NCBI GenBank assembly: GCA_013397455.1
Contig: VYZB01000336.1
Span: 905,133-969,132 of the forward strand
From: Crotophaga sulcirostris
Taxonomy: Eukaryota > Chordata > Aves > Cuculiformes > Crotophagidae
Direction: 5' to 3'
DNA length: 64,000 nt
Under the pieces are notes generated by a model. That model made no database searches. It was not told the DNA's origin and worked only from the letters and a program-made list of their open reading frames with translations. Positions 1-11,460 of this stretch are shown here, in pieces (the first letter of the stretch is position 1; each line of letters opens with the position of its first letter). A program made the translations under genes and the position numbers.

Positions 1-362
1 CGAGGGTCGTGAGGATGAAGAATAGTGGTTCATCACCACTAGTAACCCCAGGCTCTTGTGCTTGCTCAGTACCTCCTTGTTTCTTGTCCAAACCGCAAGT
101 CTGGTTTCGGCCAGTTTGAAGGGTAGATCCTGCAGGAGTCTATTCCCTGCCTCAGTGGTTTGCACAATTATCTATTCTTCTAAAGAAATGCCGCCCCCCC
201 TTATCTCACAGGGTTCCTCCCTGTCAGCGCATACTGTCATACAACCTTGCTAAGTCTGCAAAATGCCCAAGGTTAACTGAAGCGAGTTAAACAAAAGTTG
301 CCCCCCCCAAGCTCTATGTCTACTCCTTAAAGTCGCTTATTTGATTTATAGATTTTAAACTA

Positions 363-560
363 TCTTATTCTAATTTTGATTTTCTCTTATGAAAGCAGCG
401 ATGGCAGGGGCTGTGGGGAACAAGGGGGCCCATTACGGGGGGGCGATGGCGGGGGCTGAGAGGGCAGCTGTGGTGGCTGAGACCCCCCCCATGGCGGGCA
501 CATTGATAGAAGCAACAGCAGGGGCTGAGAGGGACGATGATGGGCCCCCCCCGGGACAAC
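363..560. repeat. Short GC-rich degenerate repeat upstream of POLI
   Basis: Repeated GCGATGGC(A/G)GGGGCTG-like units occur at about 398, 451 and 490-520, in purine-rich sequence. I see no gene in it. The preceding 1-362 is AT-richer unique sequence with no recognisable feature. Confidence 0.4.
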
Positions 561-1040
561 GGGATCCATGAGGGGGGAGATGACGGTCGTGAGGGGGACA
601 ACGGGCCCCCCCAGGGTACTTGACCTGGGGGCGGCGCTAGGACCGCGCGGTGCCCCGGGGTCGATGCCCCCCCCTGGGGGCGGCGCTAGGACCGTGCGGT
701 GCCTGGGATCGGCGCTGGGACCTGGGGCCCCCCCTGAGACCTTGGGGCGGCGCTAGGACCGCGCGTCTCGCTGAAATCAATGCTGGGACCCCCCCTCGGC
801 GCTAGGACCGCGCGGGGCCGCGGGCTCGGGCTGCGGGTCCGGTAGCGGCCCCCCCCCCGCTGCAGGCACGGATGGAGCCGCAGCTGGAGCCGCACCAGCA
901 CGAGGAGGAGCCCCCCCAGGAGGAAGAGTGGGTGCGGCCGCAGCGCTGTAAGAGGGGGCGGGGGCAAGGGCCCCCCCCGTGAGGGGATCGCTGAGAGCAG
1001 CGATGGCGGCGGCCGCGGCCGACAGGGAAGCTCCCCCCCT
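560..1040 (+). promoter_or_regulatory. GC-rich CpG-dense promoter and first exon of POLI
   Basis: The stretch is rich in CpG and carries about five degenerate copies of GGCGCTAGGACCGCGCGG (near 631, 683, 711, 747 and 798) just upstream of the predicted POLI start. This fits a CpG-island promoter. No TATA box is evident. C runs at 606, 667, 728, 789, 849, 911, 971 and 1033 belong to the 61-base artefact lattice and hide part of the sequence. Confidence 0.55.
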
Positions 1041-4000
1041 CTAGGTGCAGCCCAGATTAAGGCTTCCAAGTGCCCTTCCCATCCCACGAGGAACCCCCCC
1101 TGCAGACCCTGCTTCTTCATCGCGGTGGGACGGCGCCGCTGCCTTCACCAGTGGCCCCCCCCTGGAGGATCCTGCGCAGCAGAGAACACAGCGCGGAGGG
1201 GTCCAGGGGGATCTGGCCCTCTTGCTGCGCCTCTCAGGAGCCACCACCGCTCCCCTCATGGACCCTGTTGTCCCCACCACCCCTGCCATCAACCTCCCCA
1301 CCGGACCTGCTGTCCCAACCCATTCAATGATTCTAATACTTTCTTGGTCATTTTTAATCATTTCTGTGATCCCGGTTCTCCACTCATGCCAACCTCACCA
1401 TTTCCATGTTCTTTTTCATAGAACCATAAAGCGGTTCAGTTTGGAAGGGGCCTTTAAAGGTCATTCAGTCCTGCAGGGAGTGATCAGGTGCCTCAAAAAG
1501 TTGAATACAGACCGTAAAACCCATCCAGTTCCAACCCCTCTGCCATTGGCAGGGACACCTTCCACTGGATCTGGGTGCTCCAAGCCCCATCCAACCTGGC
1601 CTGGAACACCTCCAGGGATGGGGCAGCCACCACTTCTCTGGGCAACCTGGTCCAGGGGCTCCCCACCTTCACAGGAGAACATTTCCTCCTAAGATCTCAT
1701 CTCAATCTCCCCTCTTTCAGCTTCAAACCATCACCTCTAGTTCTCTTGCTACTAACCGTGCTAAAAAGTTCTTCCCCATCTTTCCTTTGGGAAGGGCAAA
1801 GGCAGGAAGTGGAGTTGCTGTGGACAACTCATAACTCATCCTGGCATTAACGAGGCATTATAATTAATATAGAACTTGTGAATTTTATCTTTTGCTCATT
1901 TACAAATATTAATGATTTGATCATTAGGGATTTTTAATCCCTTAGCAGGGAACACAGTCATATCGGCAGGAAGCACCACATGCCGAGTGGTTGTCCACAT
2001 CGACTTGGACTGCTTCTACGCCCAGGTGGAGATGATCCGTAATCCTGAGTTGAGAGACAAACCTTTAGGTACGAGTTTCTTTATTGTTCTTTTGCAAATG
2101 GAATCATGGAATGTGTTGGGTTGGAAGGGACCCCCCCGCCCATCCTGTTCCATGGGCAGGAACACCACCTACTGGATCAGGATGTTGAAAGCCCCATCCA
2201 ACCTGGCCTTGAACACCTCCAGGGATTATAGAATCATGGAATGGGTTGGGTTCCCCCCCACGTCATAGCCCATCCAGTTCATCACGGCTGCAATCCATGG
2301 AAAAACCACCTCATGAAGGGACATTGGCATGAAGAGCAATTTAAGATGGCCTGAAAAGTTTGCAGGTGTCACCAAGTTGGGTGGGAGTGTTGATCTGCTT
2401 GGTGCTAAGAAGCCTCTGCAAAGGGCCCTGGGCAGGCTGGATCCATGGGCCAAGGCCAACAGGATGGGTTTCAACAAGGCCAAGTCTCAGGTCTTGCACT
2501 TGGGTCACATCAACCCAAAGGAAGCTCCAGGCTTGGGGAGGAGCGGCTGAAAAGCTGTCCAGTGAAAAAGGACCTGGGGGTGCTGGTCAACAGCGGCTGA
2601 ACATGAGCCAGCAGTGGCCCACATGGCCAAGAAGGCCACCAGCATCCTGGCTTGGATCAGCCATGGGGCGGCCAGCAGGAGCAGGGAAGGGATTGTCCCC
2701 TGGACTCACCTTAAATCCTGGGTTCAGTTTTGGGCCCCTCCCCCCCCGAAGGACCTTGAGGGGCTGGAGATCATTTGAAGAAGCAAAACAGAGGTGGGGA
2801 ACCCCCCCGAGCCCAGGGATTCTGGAACAGCTGAAGGCCTTGGGGCTGTTCAGTTTGGAGAAGAGGAGGCTGAGAGGAGACCTCATCACTCTCCACAGCT
2901 TCTGGAAAGGAGGTTGTGGTGAGGTGGGTGCTAGACTCTTCTCCAAAGTAGCAGGACAAGAGGAAATGGCCTCAGGTTGTGCCAGGGGAGGGTTAGGCTG
3001 GACATCTGGAAATATTCTGTCATGGAAGAAGTGGTGAAGCATTGGTAGAGGCTGCCTGGGGCAGTGGTGGAGTCTCCATGCCTGGAGGGGTTCAAAACCT
3101 TGTAGAGGTGGCAATTTAGGACATGGTTTATAGGCACGGTGGAGTTGATGGTTGGACTGGATGAGCTTAGAGGTCTTCTCCAACCTTCATGATTCTATGA
3201 AAGTCACAGTCTGGTCAAACAAAGCTGTTGTGTTGGTTGGTCTCCATGTTCCATGACGTTGTGTTCTGATAAAGCTCACGGTCCGTGGTCCTCACCATGC
3301 CGTGGCAGAAACGTGGTCTCCTGTGAGGTAGGAGAAACCCAAGCATAAAACCATATAACCTTTGCGGTCAGGTGTGCAGCAGAAGTCCCTCGTGGTCACC
3401 TGTAACTACACAGCCAGAAATCTCGGCGTGAAGAAATTCACGTCTGTGAAAGACGCAAAGGAGAAGTGTCCTCAGCTGGTCCTGGTTAACGGAGAAGACC
3501 TGACTCCATACAGGGAAATGTCCTACAAGGTGACAGGTACAGAGCGAGCAGGTTCTCAGCAGAGGACAAACCCTGCGAGCATCCTGCTTAGGTCTGGATT
3601 TCTGCAGCCATGGCAGCCTCAGATGGTTGGTTGTGTCCGTATCATCCATGGGTTCCTTTTCCTCCTAGAACTGCTGGGGGAGTTCTGTCCGCTGGTGGAA
3701 AGGCTCGGCTTTGATGAGAACTTTGTAGATATCACCGAGCTGGTGGAGAAAAGACTAAAGCAGCTGCAGCAGAGCGGATGTTCCACTCTCTCCGTGTCCG
3801 GCCACGTGTATGACAACCGTGGTGAGTTCAGCACCTGCTTCCAAGTCTTGTCATGGCAGGGGGTTGGAACTGAATGGGCTTTAAAGTCCCTTCCAACCCC
3901 CCCCCCTCCATGATCTTTGAGGTCCCTTCCAACCCAACATATTCCCTGATTCTCTGATCTCCCCCCCCCATTCCAACCCAACCCATTCCATGACTCCATG

Positions 4001-7000
4001 ATCTTTGAGGTCCCTTCCAACCCCCCCCATTCCATGATTCCGTGATCCTTGAGGTCCCTTCCAACCCAAACTATTCCATGTTCCCCCCCTCTTTGAGGTC
4101 CTTTCCAACCCAACCCATTCCATGATCTTAAAGGTCCCTTTCACCCCCCCCCATTCCATGATTTTGTGGTCCCTGGAGATGTTCAAGGCCAGGCTGGATG
4201 AAGCCCCCCCCACCCTGACCCTGTGGAAGGTGTCTCTTCCAACCTGGAGTTGTTGCTAACAAGGAGACCAATTAAACACCAAACCCCGCCTGCTTTTTCT
4301 TAACAGTGATCAGTTTGCATGACCGAACGCACCTCAGCCTCATTATTGGATCTCAGCTCGCCGAGGAGTTCCGGGAAGCCATCTCCACCAGACTGGGCCT
4401 CACAGGCTGCGCAGGAGTAGCCTCCAACAAATTATTGGCTAAACTGGTATCTGGGGCCTTCAAACCCAATCAGCAAACGGTTCTTCTGCCTGAAAGCTGG
4501 CAAGATCTGCTGCGAAGGCTTGGTGGTGTCCAAAAAGTACCTGGTGAGGGCAGCGCCATGACTGAATGGAATGAAAGTCCTTGCGTTCCCTTAATTTTAC
4601 ATTGTGGACATCATCATGGAATGGGTTGGGTTGGAAGGGACCTCAAAGCCTATGCAGTTCCATGGGCAGGGACACCTCCCACTGGATCAGGTCCCCCCCA
4701 GACCCATCCAACCTGGCCTTGGAACACTTCCAGGGATGGGATCTGGGAGTTCTGGTTGATGTAAAGTTGGAATCATGGAACCATGGAACAGGTTTGGGAC
4801 CTCAGAACCCATCCAGTTCCAACTCCCTACCATGGGAATCAAGAGTCCCTCCTCAGCTTTCCTGGAGCTCTTCCGTACTGGATGCTTCTCTAAGGTCTCC
4901 TTGGAACCTTCTCTTCTCCAGGCTGAACCACCTCAGATTGCCCAGAGATGCGGTGGCTGCCCCATCCCTGGAGGTGTTCGAGGCCAGGTTGGATGGGCCC
5001 CCCCGCCCCCTGATCCAGTGGAAGAGGTCCTTGTCCATGGAATTGGATGGGCTTTGAGCCCCCCCCCAACCCAGAACATCCCATGATGTGATGATACTGG
5101 AGGAGGGAGCTTTTTTAAAATGTATTTTCCCTTTTCTGGATGCTTTCACCTATTTTTTTGTAGGCATCGGCTTTAAAACTGCCCAGCGTCTGGAAACGCT
5201 GGGTGTTAGGACCGTGTGTGATCTCCAGGCGGTTCCACCTTCCCTGCTGGAGAAAGAATTGGGGGTTCCTGTCGCTCAGCGCATCCAAAAACTCAGCTAC
5301 GGAGCAGATGACTCCCCAGTAACTCCATCAGGTCCTCCTCAGGTATGTGGATCGTCCCAGGTTCTGCATAAAGGTCCAAAATAGTCCTTCTGGGTTTCTC
5401 CAGCTTTGCTGGATTAACCAGAATGACACATTTTTAGGTGCCTTCTCCAGTCCAACTCAAATTCTCCTCCAACTGAATCATAGAGTGGTTTGGCTTGGAA
5501 GGGACCTCAAAGCCCATCCAGTTCAATGGGCAGGGACACATCCCACCCCCCCCGGTTGCTCAAAGCTCCATCCAGCTTGACCTTGAACACCTCCAGGGAT
5601 CATAGACTCATGGAATGCTTTGAGTTGGAGGGGACCTTAAAGAGCAGAGAATCATGGAATTGTTTGAGTTGGAAAGAACCTCCAAACCCATCCAGTTCCA
5701 ACCGCCCTGCTATGGGCAGGGACACCTCCCACCGGACCAGGCTGCTCAAGATCCCATCCAGTCAATTGAGTTGTCTTCCAAGTGTCAAAACCATCTTCTC
5801 CCCACATACATGTGATAATTAACATTGAAAGGACTAATGAGGCTTTGTTTTCAGTCCTTCAGCAATGAAGATTCCTTCAAAAAATGCTCCTCGGAAGCAG
5901 AAGTGAAAGGGAAACTTGAGGAACTTCTCCCCAACCTCTTAGAGAGGTGACTACCTTCCATACCTCTTTGTGGTGTCTGAATTTGGGACCTGAAGGGACT
6001 TACAGCCTCTCTTAGGGTTGTCTCAAAACCCATCCCCCCCCACCCCCCTGCCATGGGCAGAGACACCTCCCACTGGATCCGGGTGCTCCAAGCCCCCCCC
6101 CCCCTGGCCTTCAACACCTCCAGGGATGGGGCAGCTCCAATTTGTTGATCCTTCTTCCCCCCCTCTCACCCAGGGGCTGTTCAGGGAACCAACCAGGGCC
6201 CAAAATTCATAGAATGTCTTGGTTGGAAAAGACCTTTGCGATCATCGAGTCCAACCCTCCCTGTCCACTTCTAAACCACATCCCTGAGGACTTCATCTGC
6301 TAGTGTTATGAACACCTGCAGGGATGGCGACTCCACCACCACCCTGGGCAGCCACTGCCAGTCTTGAGAACCCTTTCAGTGAAGAACCTTTTCCTGATAT
6401 CCCCCCCAAATCTGCCCTGGTGCAACTTGACGCCATTTCCTCTTGTCCCATCACATGGGAGCCCCCCCCAGCACCCACCTTGCCGCAACGTCCTTTCCAG
6501 GAGCTGCAGAAAGCCATGAGGTCTCCCCTCAGCCTTCTCTTCTCCAGAATGAAGCCTCACCCAGGTCCCTCAGCTACTCCTCACAACCTGTGTTCTCCAG
6601 CCCCTTCCCCAGCTCCATTCCCCTTATCCAGATGATCTCCAGCCCCTCAAGGTCCTCCTTGGAGTAAGGGGCCCAAAACTGAACCCATGATTTGAGGTGG
6701 GTCCAGGGGCACAATCCCTTCCATGCTCCTGCTAGCCACCCCATGGCTGATTCAAGCCAGGATGCCGGTGGCCTTGGCCACCTGGACCACTGCTGACTCA
6801 TGTTCAGACACTGCTGACCAGCACCCCCCCCCCCTTCTCCTCCCCAAGCCTGGAGGTTGGTGGTCACACCATGGGGTTGGTGTGACCCCCCCCCCGGTCC
6901 CAATGCTTGGTTATGTTGAACATCATCCCACTGACCTTGGCCGATGGATCCCCCCCACATCTCCATCCCCATGTTGTCTTCCAGAGTGCACAAAGACGGG

Positions 7001-9568
7001 AGACAACCCCACACGGTGCAGCTGACGATCCGCCAGAGCTCCTCAACAGAGAGATGGTTCAATCGGGAAAGCCGGCAGTGTCCCATTCCTCCTCACCTCC
7101 TCCAGCGATTTGGAAAAGGTAAATTTGGGGTGGAATTTTGGGAAGAATCACCTCATTATCTGTCAAATTTCATTCTTTAATGCCATGAGAATGTTCCTCA
7201 CGCTTAGTATCTGGAGACTTATCATGGAGTCACAGAATGGATTGGGTTGGGAGGGACCTCAGAGGTCGTAGGATCATGGAATGATTTGCGTTGGGAGGGA
7301 TATTCAAGATCAGAGCCCCCCCGTATGGATTGGGTTGGAAGGGACCTCAAAGCCCATCCAGTTCCATGGGCAGATACCCCCCCGGTTGGATGGTGGCATC
7401 CAGAGAGTAGTGGTCAACAGCTCGATGTCCAGATGGACCCCCCCGCCATGTGGTGTCCCTCAGGGGTCTATACTGGGACCAGTGGTGTTTAATTCTTCCC
7501 CCCCCACATAGAGAGATCGAGGGCATTCTCAGCAAGTTTGGAGATGACACCAAGCTGAGTGGGCAGTTGTCACACCAGAAGGCTGGGATGGCATCCAGAG
7601 AGACCTGGACAAGCTGGAGAGGTGAGCTTGCGTGAACCTCATGAGGTTCAGAAAGGCCAAGGGCAAGGGTCGGGGCTAACGCAAGCACAAAGCCAGGCTG
7701 GATGGAGAATGGGCTGGGAGAAGACCTGAGGAGAAGGACTTCCATCTCTGGAGTCCTCAGCACAGGAAGGAGATGGAGCTGGTGGAGCGAGTCCAGAGGA
7801 GACCACAGAGATGATCCAAGGGCTGGAGCACCTCTGCTGGGAGGTCTTCACCGTTTCAATCTTGTTCTGTGTGACATACGTTGCATTCTCCAACCCTTTT
7901 GTTGTCTAGAAAGCAGCAAAGTCATCCCCCCGCTGGTCGACATCCTCATGAAGCTCTTCCGGAAGATGATAGATGTCGAGCTCCCCTTTCATCTGACTCT
8001 TTTGAGCGTCTGCTTCTCCAAACTCAAAGAGCTTCCCAGCAACAAGAAAGGCTCCATCGGTTTCTACCTCAAGCAGATGTCGCCATGGGGCACTGCAGAA
8101 TGTCCCCAGGTAAGGTGGAACATCAGCGGAAACCTAAACTCCTTGGCCATGGGGTAGCCACCACTTCTCTGGGCAACCAGGGCCTCCCCACCCTCAGCGT
8201 GAGGAACTTCTCCCTGACGTCCAATTTAAGTCTTCCTCCTTTCAGTTTAAAGCCGTCCCCCCTTGTCCTATTACTCCTTGACCTTCTAAGAAGTCCCTGC
8301 CCACCTTTCTTGGAGCACCTTTCTGTACTACAAGGCCACAATCTTCTCTTCCCCAGGCTGAACAACCCCAACTCTCTCAGCCTGGCCTCCTAGCAGAGGT
8401 TCTACAGCCCTCACCCCCCCTCTGTGGCCTACTGTGGACTCTCGCCAACAGCTCCACGTCCTTCTTATGGTAGACCCCCCCGAACTGGACACAGGACTCC
8501 AGGTGGGGTCTCACCAGGGTAGAGCAAAGGAGGAGCCCCCCCTACCTTGTCCTGCTGGCCACGCTTCTTCTCATGCAGCCGAGGCACAGGTGGCCTCCCC
8601 CCCCACTAATACATGTTGGTGGCCCGTATGAAGCTTCTCTTCCCTCAAGTCCTTTCCTCAGGTCTTCTCCCAACCCATTCTCCCCCCAACCTGTAGTTGT
8701 GCCCTGACCTTGCCCTTGGTGTTGTTGAACCTCATGAGGTTCACCCAGCCCCACCTCTCCAGCTTGTCCAGGTCTCTCTGGATACCATCCCAGCCTTCTG
8801 GCGTGACAGCTCCTCCACTAACTTGGTGGCAACTTCAGACCCCCCCCGCATGGGTTCCTCCCAGCTAAGGATGAGAAGAACTTGTCAGTAGAACATTTAC
8901 GCTCTTTTTCTTCACCACAGGAAGCGGACAGTGGCTCCCAAGGTAATGGAACTTCTGCTTGGATCCAGAACCTCAACAGAACCAGAGCTCCAAAGACCAG
9001 GAGACTTCTGGAGGAGAAGAAAAGCAATATTGAAAAAGCAGGACTTCCTGACTTTCATTTCTCTCCTGGTTCCATTGACCATGAAGTCTTGAAGGAACTT
9101 CCAGAAGATATTCAGAAGGAAATGATGGTGGAAAGACCACAAGCAATGCCTGCGGAGATTGGTTTCGGTCAACCATTGGGACGTTCTACAGGAGAGGTAG
9201 GTGGCAACTCTCCTGATCTGATGGGATCGAGGAGCCATCTTCACACTGGTGGGTGCGGCAGCCATCAGGTGTCACCTCATGAATCCACACCACTTCCAAC
9301 CTCCATCTCCAAAGCCTCCACAACAACATTTGATGAAGAAAAGCGCACCAAGCAACCAGGAATTGTGTTTCCTCCTCACATTGACACTAAGACTTTCTAT
9401 GAGCTTCCTGGAGATGTCCAAGAGGAACTTCTGGCCCAGTGGAAGACTAAGGAACCCAAACTAATGGCTAAACCCCTAGAGAAGGCCCAAAGAACAAAAG
9501 GGAGGAGGAATCCTGTGGCATCTTCATCGCAGGAGAACAACTTGCTGAGGTATTTCAAACCCCAGTGA
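872..9568 (+). CDS. POLI: DNA polymerase iota, complete 10-exon gene
   Basis: This is a Y-family translesion DNA polymerase acting in the nucleus at stalled forks. Coding exons: 872-947, 1949-2068, 3372-3536, 3669-3821, 4307-4543, 5164-5342, 5855-5946, 6985-7118, 7910-8109, 8921-9568. All introns are GT-AG, phases agree, and the sum is 2004 nt (667 aa; human about 715-740). The catalytic [12 protein letters not shown] motif holds Asp44 and Asp46, and [11 protein letters not shown] holds Asp136 and Glu137. The helix-hairpin-helix and little-finger regions follow. Two ubiquitin-binding motifs lie near residues 510-523 (LPEDIQKE) and 612-625 ([10 protein letters not shown]). The C-terminus ends [11 protein letters not shown], which resembles a PCNA-binding box. 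The start ATG at 872 is inferred from an acidic N-terminus like the human one and a phase-matched GTAAGA donor. Codons 14-16 lie in an artefactual C run (911-917) and cannot be trusted. Family identity is from recall of the human protein. Confidence 0.95.
1417..1800 (-). mobile_element. CR1 LINE 3' fragment
   Basis: It begins with ATAGAACCATAAAGCGGTTCAG, the reverse of a CR1 tail, and continues with the GGGCAGGGACACC and GATGGGGCAGCCACC blocks typical of minus-oriented copies. It lies in POLI intron 1. Confidence 0.85.
2098..3205. mobile_element. CR1 cluster in POLI intron 2
   Basis: Two short minus copies (2098-2226, 2229-2265) are followed by a longer plus copy (2335-3205). The plus copy includes the degraded C-terminal end of the reverse-transcriptase ORF (CACCAAGTTGGGTGGGAGT) and ends GATTCTATGA. 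Confidence 0.85.
3855..4250 (+). mobile_element. Tandemly repeated CR1 3' ends
   Basis: Five or six successive copies of only the last 50-60 bases of CR1 (TTTGAGGTCCCTTCCAACCC...CCATGATTC) precede a truncated body piece at 4170-4250. Six consecutive lattice C runs (3900-4205) fall inside. Confidence 0.8.
4613..5092. mobile_element. CR1 fragments in POLI intron 5
   Basis: Minus copies at 4613-4935 are followed by a plus copy at 4945-5092 ending CATCCCATGATG. Confidence 0.8.
5476..6140 (-). mobile_element. CR1 fragments flanking POLI exon 7
   Basis: Two or three short minus copies lie at 5476-5765 and one at 5990-6140, on either side of exon 5855-5946. Confidence 0.8.
6207..6965 (-). mobile_element. 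CR1 copy, older subfamily
   Basis: It starts CATAGAATGTCTTGGTTGGAAAAGACC and runs through the GAACACCTGCAGGGATGG and CATGGCTGATTCAAGCCAGGATG blocks. It fills POLI intron 7. Confidence 0.85.
7218..7850. mobile_element. CR1 pair in POLI intron 8
   Basis: Short minus copies (7218-7385) abut a plus copy (7385-7850) that carries an ORF2 C-terminal remnant (GGGGTCTATACTGGGACC). Confidence 0.8.
8150..8845 (-). mobile_element. CR1 copy in POLI intron 9
   Basis: It begins at the GGGGTAGCCACCACTTCTCTG block and reaches the reverse-transcriptase C-terminal region, ending shortly before exon 10. Confidence 0.85.
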
Positions 9569-9635
9569 GATATTCTTCATGGAATCCACGCTGGAAGGAG
9601 CTTCAGCTACGAGGAGATCACTGCGCGGTGGGAAT

Positions 9636-9641
9636 ATTAAA
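9636..9641 (+). terminator. Candidate ATTAAA polyadenylation signal of POLI
   Basis: ATTAAA lies 68 bases after the POLI stop codon, in the last unique sequence before CR1 material begins. No AATAAA is closer. Confidence 0.4.
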
Positions 9642-9679
9642 AGCAGAGTTGGACATCAAACCTTCTGGGGAGTCCATGA

Positions 9680-9990
9680 ATGCAGTGAATTTGTCTTGTC
9701 CACTGGGTGGTAGCCGTGCCCATGGTGTGCGTTGGAATTGGATAATCTTTAAGGTCCCTTCCAACCCAGACCATGCTATCATTGTCATCTCTGGAGGTGT
9801 GGAAGGCCACATTGGATGGGCCTTGGAGCAACCTGATCCAGTGGGAGGTGTCCATGCCCATGGAATTGGATGGGCTTGGAGGTCCCATTCCATGATGGGT
9901 GGTGAGGCCCTGGCCCAGAGAAGCCCTCGTTGCCCCATCCCTGGAGGTGTTGAAGGCTAGGTCAGATGGGGCTTCCTTAATTGTCCCTTC
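9680..9990 (+). mobile_element. CR1 3' fragments after POLI
   Basis: Two plus pieces contain TCTTTAAGGTCCCTTCCAACCC and ATCCCTGGAGGTGTTGAAGG. 9990-10210 is unique sequence with no recognised feature. Confidence 0.8.
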
Positions 9991-10209
9991 TCCACCATGG
10001 CTGGATGGGATGAAACCAGCTAAGGAACGGAGACTTCAGATCTTTCTGAACCTGCTCCTCATGGCATTTGGCCAATTCTTTGGGACCTTAGGAGGAGCTG
10101 AAGGGAAAGTTCACAGAGGAGAAGAGAAGCCTCACCCCAAGGGTGGAGGAAACTCGAGTTGTGCTGGGAACAGCCCCGTGGTGTCACACCCAGTTCCTGG
10201 AGAACATCT

Positions 10210-10885
10210 GAGTCAGAATCACTCGGGTGGAAATGACCTTTGAGATCATCGAGTCCAACCATCCCTGTCCACCACTAAACCAGATCCCTGCACACCTCAT
10301 CTACTGCTGGTGATGGAGACTCCACCACCACCCTGGGCAGCTTCTTCCAGTGCTTCACCACTCTTTCCATGAAGGACTTTTGTGATGGGCAATCTGAACC
10401 TCCTCTAGTGCAACACATTGGTGGCTCATGTTTAGCTTCTCCTCCACCAGCACCCCAAGTCCTTCTCCTCAGATCTTCTCCCAATCCATTCTCCATCCAG
10501 TTCTTGGGATCCTCCTGATCAAGGCGTAGAACCTTTGGTTCACCCAGCCCCATTTCTCCAGCCTGTTGTGCTGGGGTTGCCCTGAGCCAAGGGTAGAACC
10601 TTTCCCTTGGTCTTGGTGAACCTCAAGGTGTACACCCAGCCCGACGTGTCCAGCTTGTCCACCTCCTTCTGGCTTCCATCATGTTCTTCTGGCCACTTCC
10701 ATCCCTCACCTTGGTGTCACCTCCCAGTCTGGTGGAAGACGCCTTCAACCTCTCTGTCAATGTCCTTGGTGAAGATCTCGAGCCTCTGTGGCCCCAGTGT
10801 GGACCCCTGAGGGGCCACCACGAGCCCATGGACCTCCTGCCCACACCTGGTGCCACTACCCAGCACCAAACTGGGCCTGGAGGGA
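10210..10885 (-). mobile_element. CR1 copy
   Basis: It starts AGAATCACTCGGGTGGAAATGACC and runs to the GACCCCTGAGGGGCCACCACG block of the ORF2 remnant, ending at the ZNF143-like array. Confidence 0.85.
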
Positions 10886-10939
10886 CCCTTTAATAGGGCC
10901 ATGGGGGCCTGGTGCCCCCCCTGATGGGGGGGGGCGGGG

Positions 10940-11460
10940 GGGAGGTGGAAATGCCGCAGGCCATACTGGGGGTTGCCCCCCCTTCCGTTGCAAGGCGTGA
11001 TGGGAGCTGGCCTTACTGTGGGGCCCTATTGGCGTGGTGCAGTGCATTTTGGGGGTTGTCCCTTATATAGAGCCTGTGGGTGCCCCGCAAGGCATTTTGG
11101 GAGTTGAAGTTCCGTATATAGAGCCTTATTGGCGGGCTGCAGGGCATTATGGTAATTGTCCTTTTATATAGAGTGCTATGGGCGCACCGCAAGGTATGAT
11201 GGAAGTTGTCAATGTAAAACCCCATTGGGTTGTCGCAAGGCCTTATGGGCGTTGCTGTCCGCAATTAGAGCCTTGTAGGTGTGCCGCAATGCTTTATGGG
11301 GTTTGTAGTCCTTACAGAGTCCGGCGGCGGCACGGGGCATCCCCCCCCCTGTAGTCCTTAACAGTCTCCTGGGTCTGTCGCAAGGTATTGTGGGAGTTGA
11401 AGTTCCTTAATAAAGCCCTATGGGGCGCCGCAGGGCATGCTGGGAGTTACAGCTTCTTGT
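10940..11460 (+). repeat. Tandem array of ZNF143/THAP11-like motifs
   Basis: About eleven degenerate units of roughly 50 bases carry (C/T)GCA(A/G)GGCATNNTGGGAGTTGTAGTCCTT, often followed by ATATAGAGCC. Copies lie near 10950, 10988, 11039, 11087, 11140, 11190, 11237, 11286, 11338, 11378 and 11431. The core is the reverse complement of the ACTACAAYTCCCA element bound by ZNF143 and THAP11 (family knowledge). The unit at 11338 has its core overwritten by an artefactual C run. It could be an old promoter or a spreading repeat. Confidence 0.6.

Noticed and set aside
686..1120. 144-codon minus-strand frame over the POLI promoter
   Set aside because: Low stop density from CpG-rich sequence; antisense to exon 1, no family resemblance.
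301..1162. Regularly spaced C runs resembling a repeat-spacer array
   Set aside because: Spacing is a fixed 61 in coordinates and continues through unrelated sequence; an artefact, not CRISPR or a satellite.
7926..7931. C run inside POLI exon 9 on the lattice position
   Set aside because: Only six C, so it may be genuine sequence coding Ile-Pro-Pro; not counted as a certain artefact.
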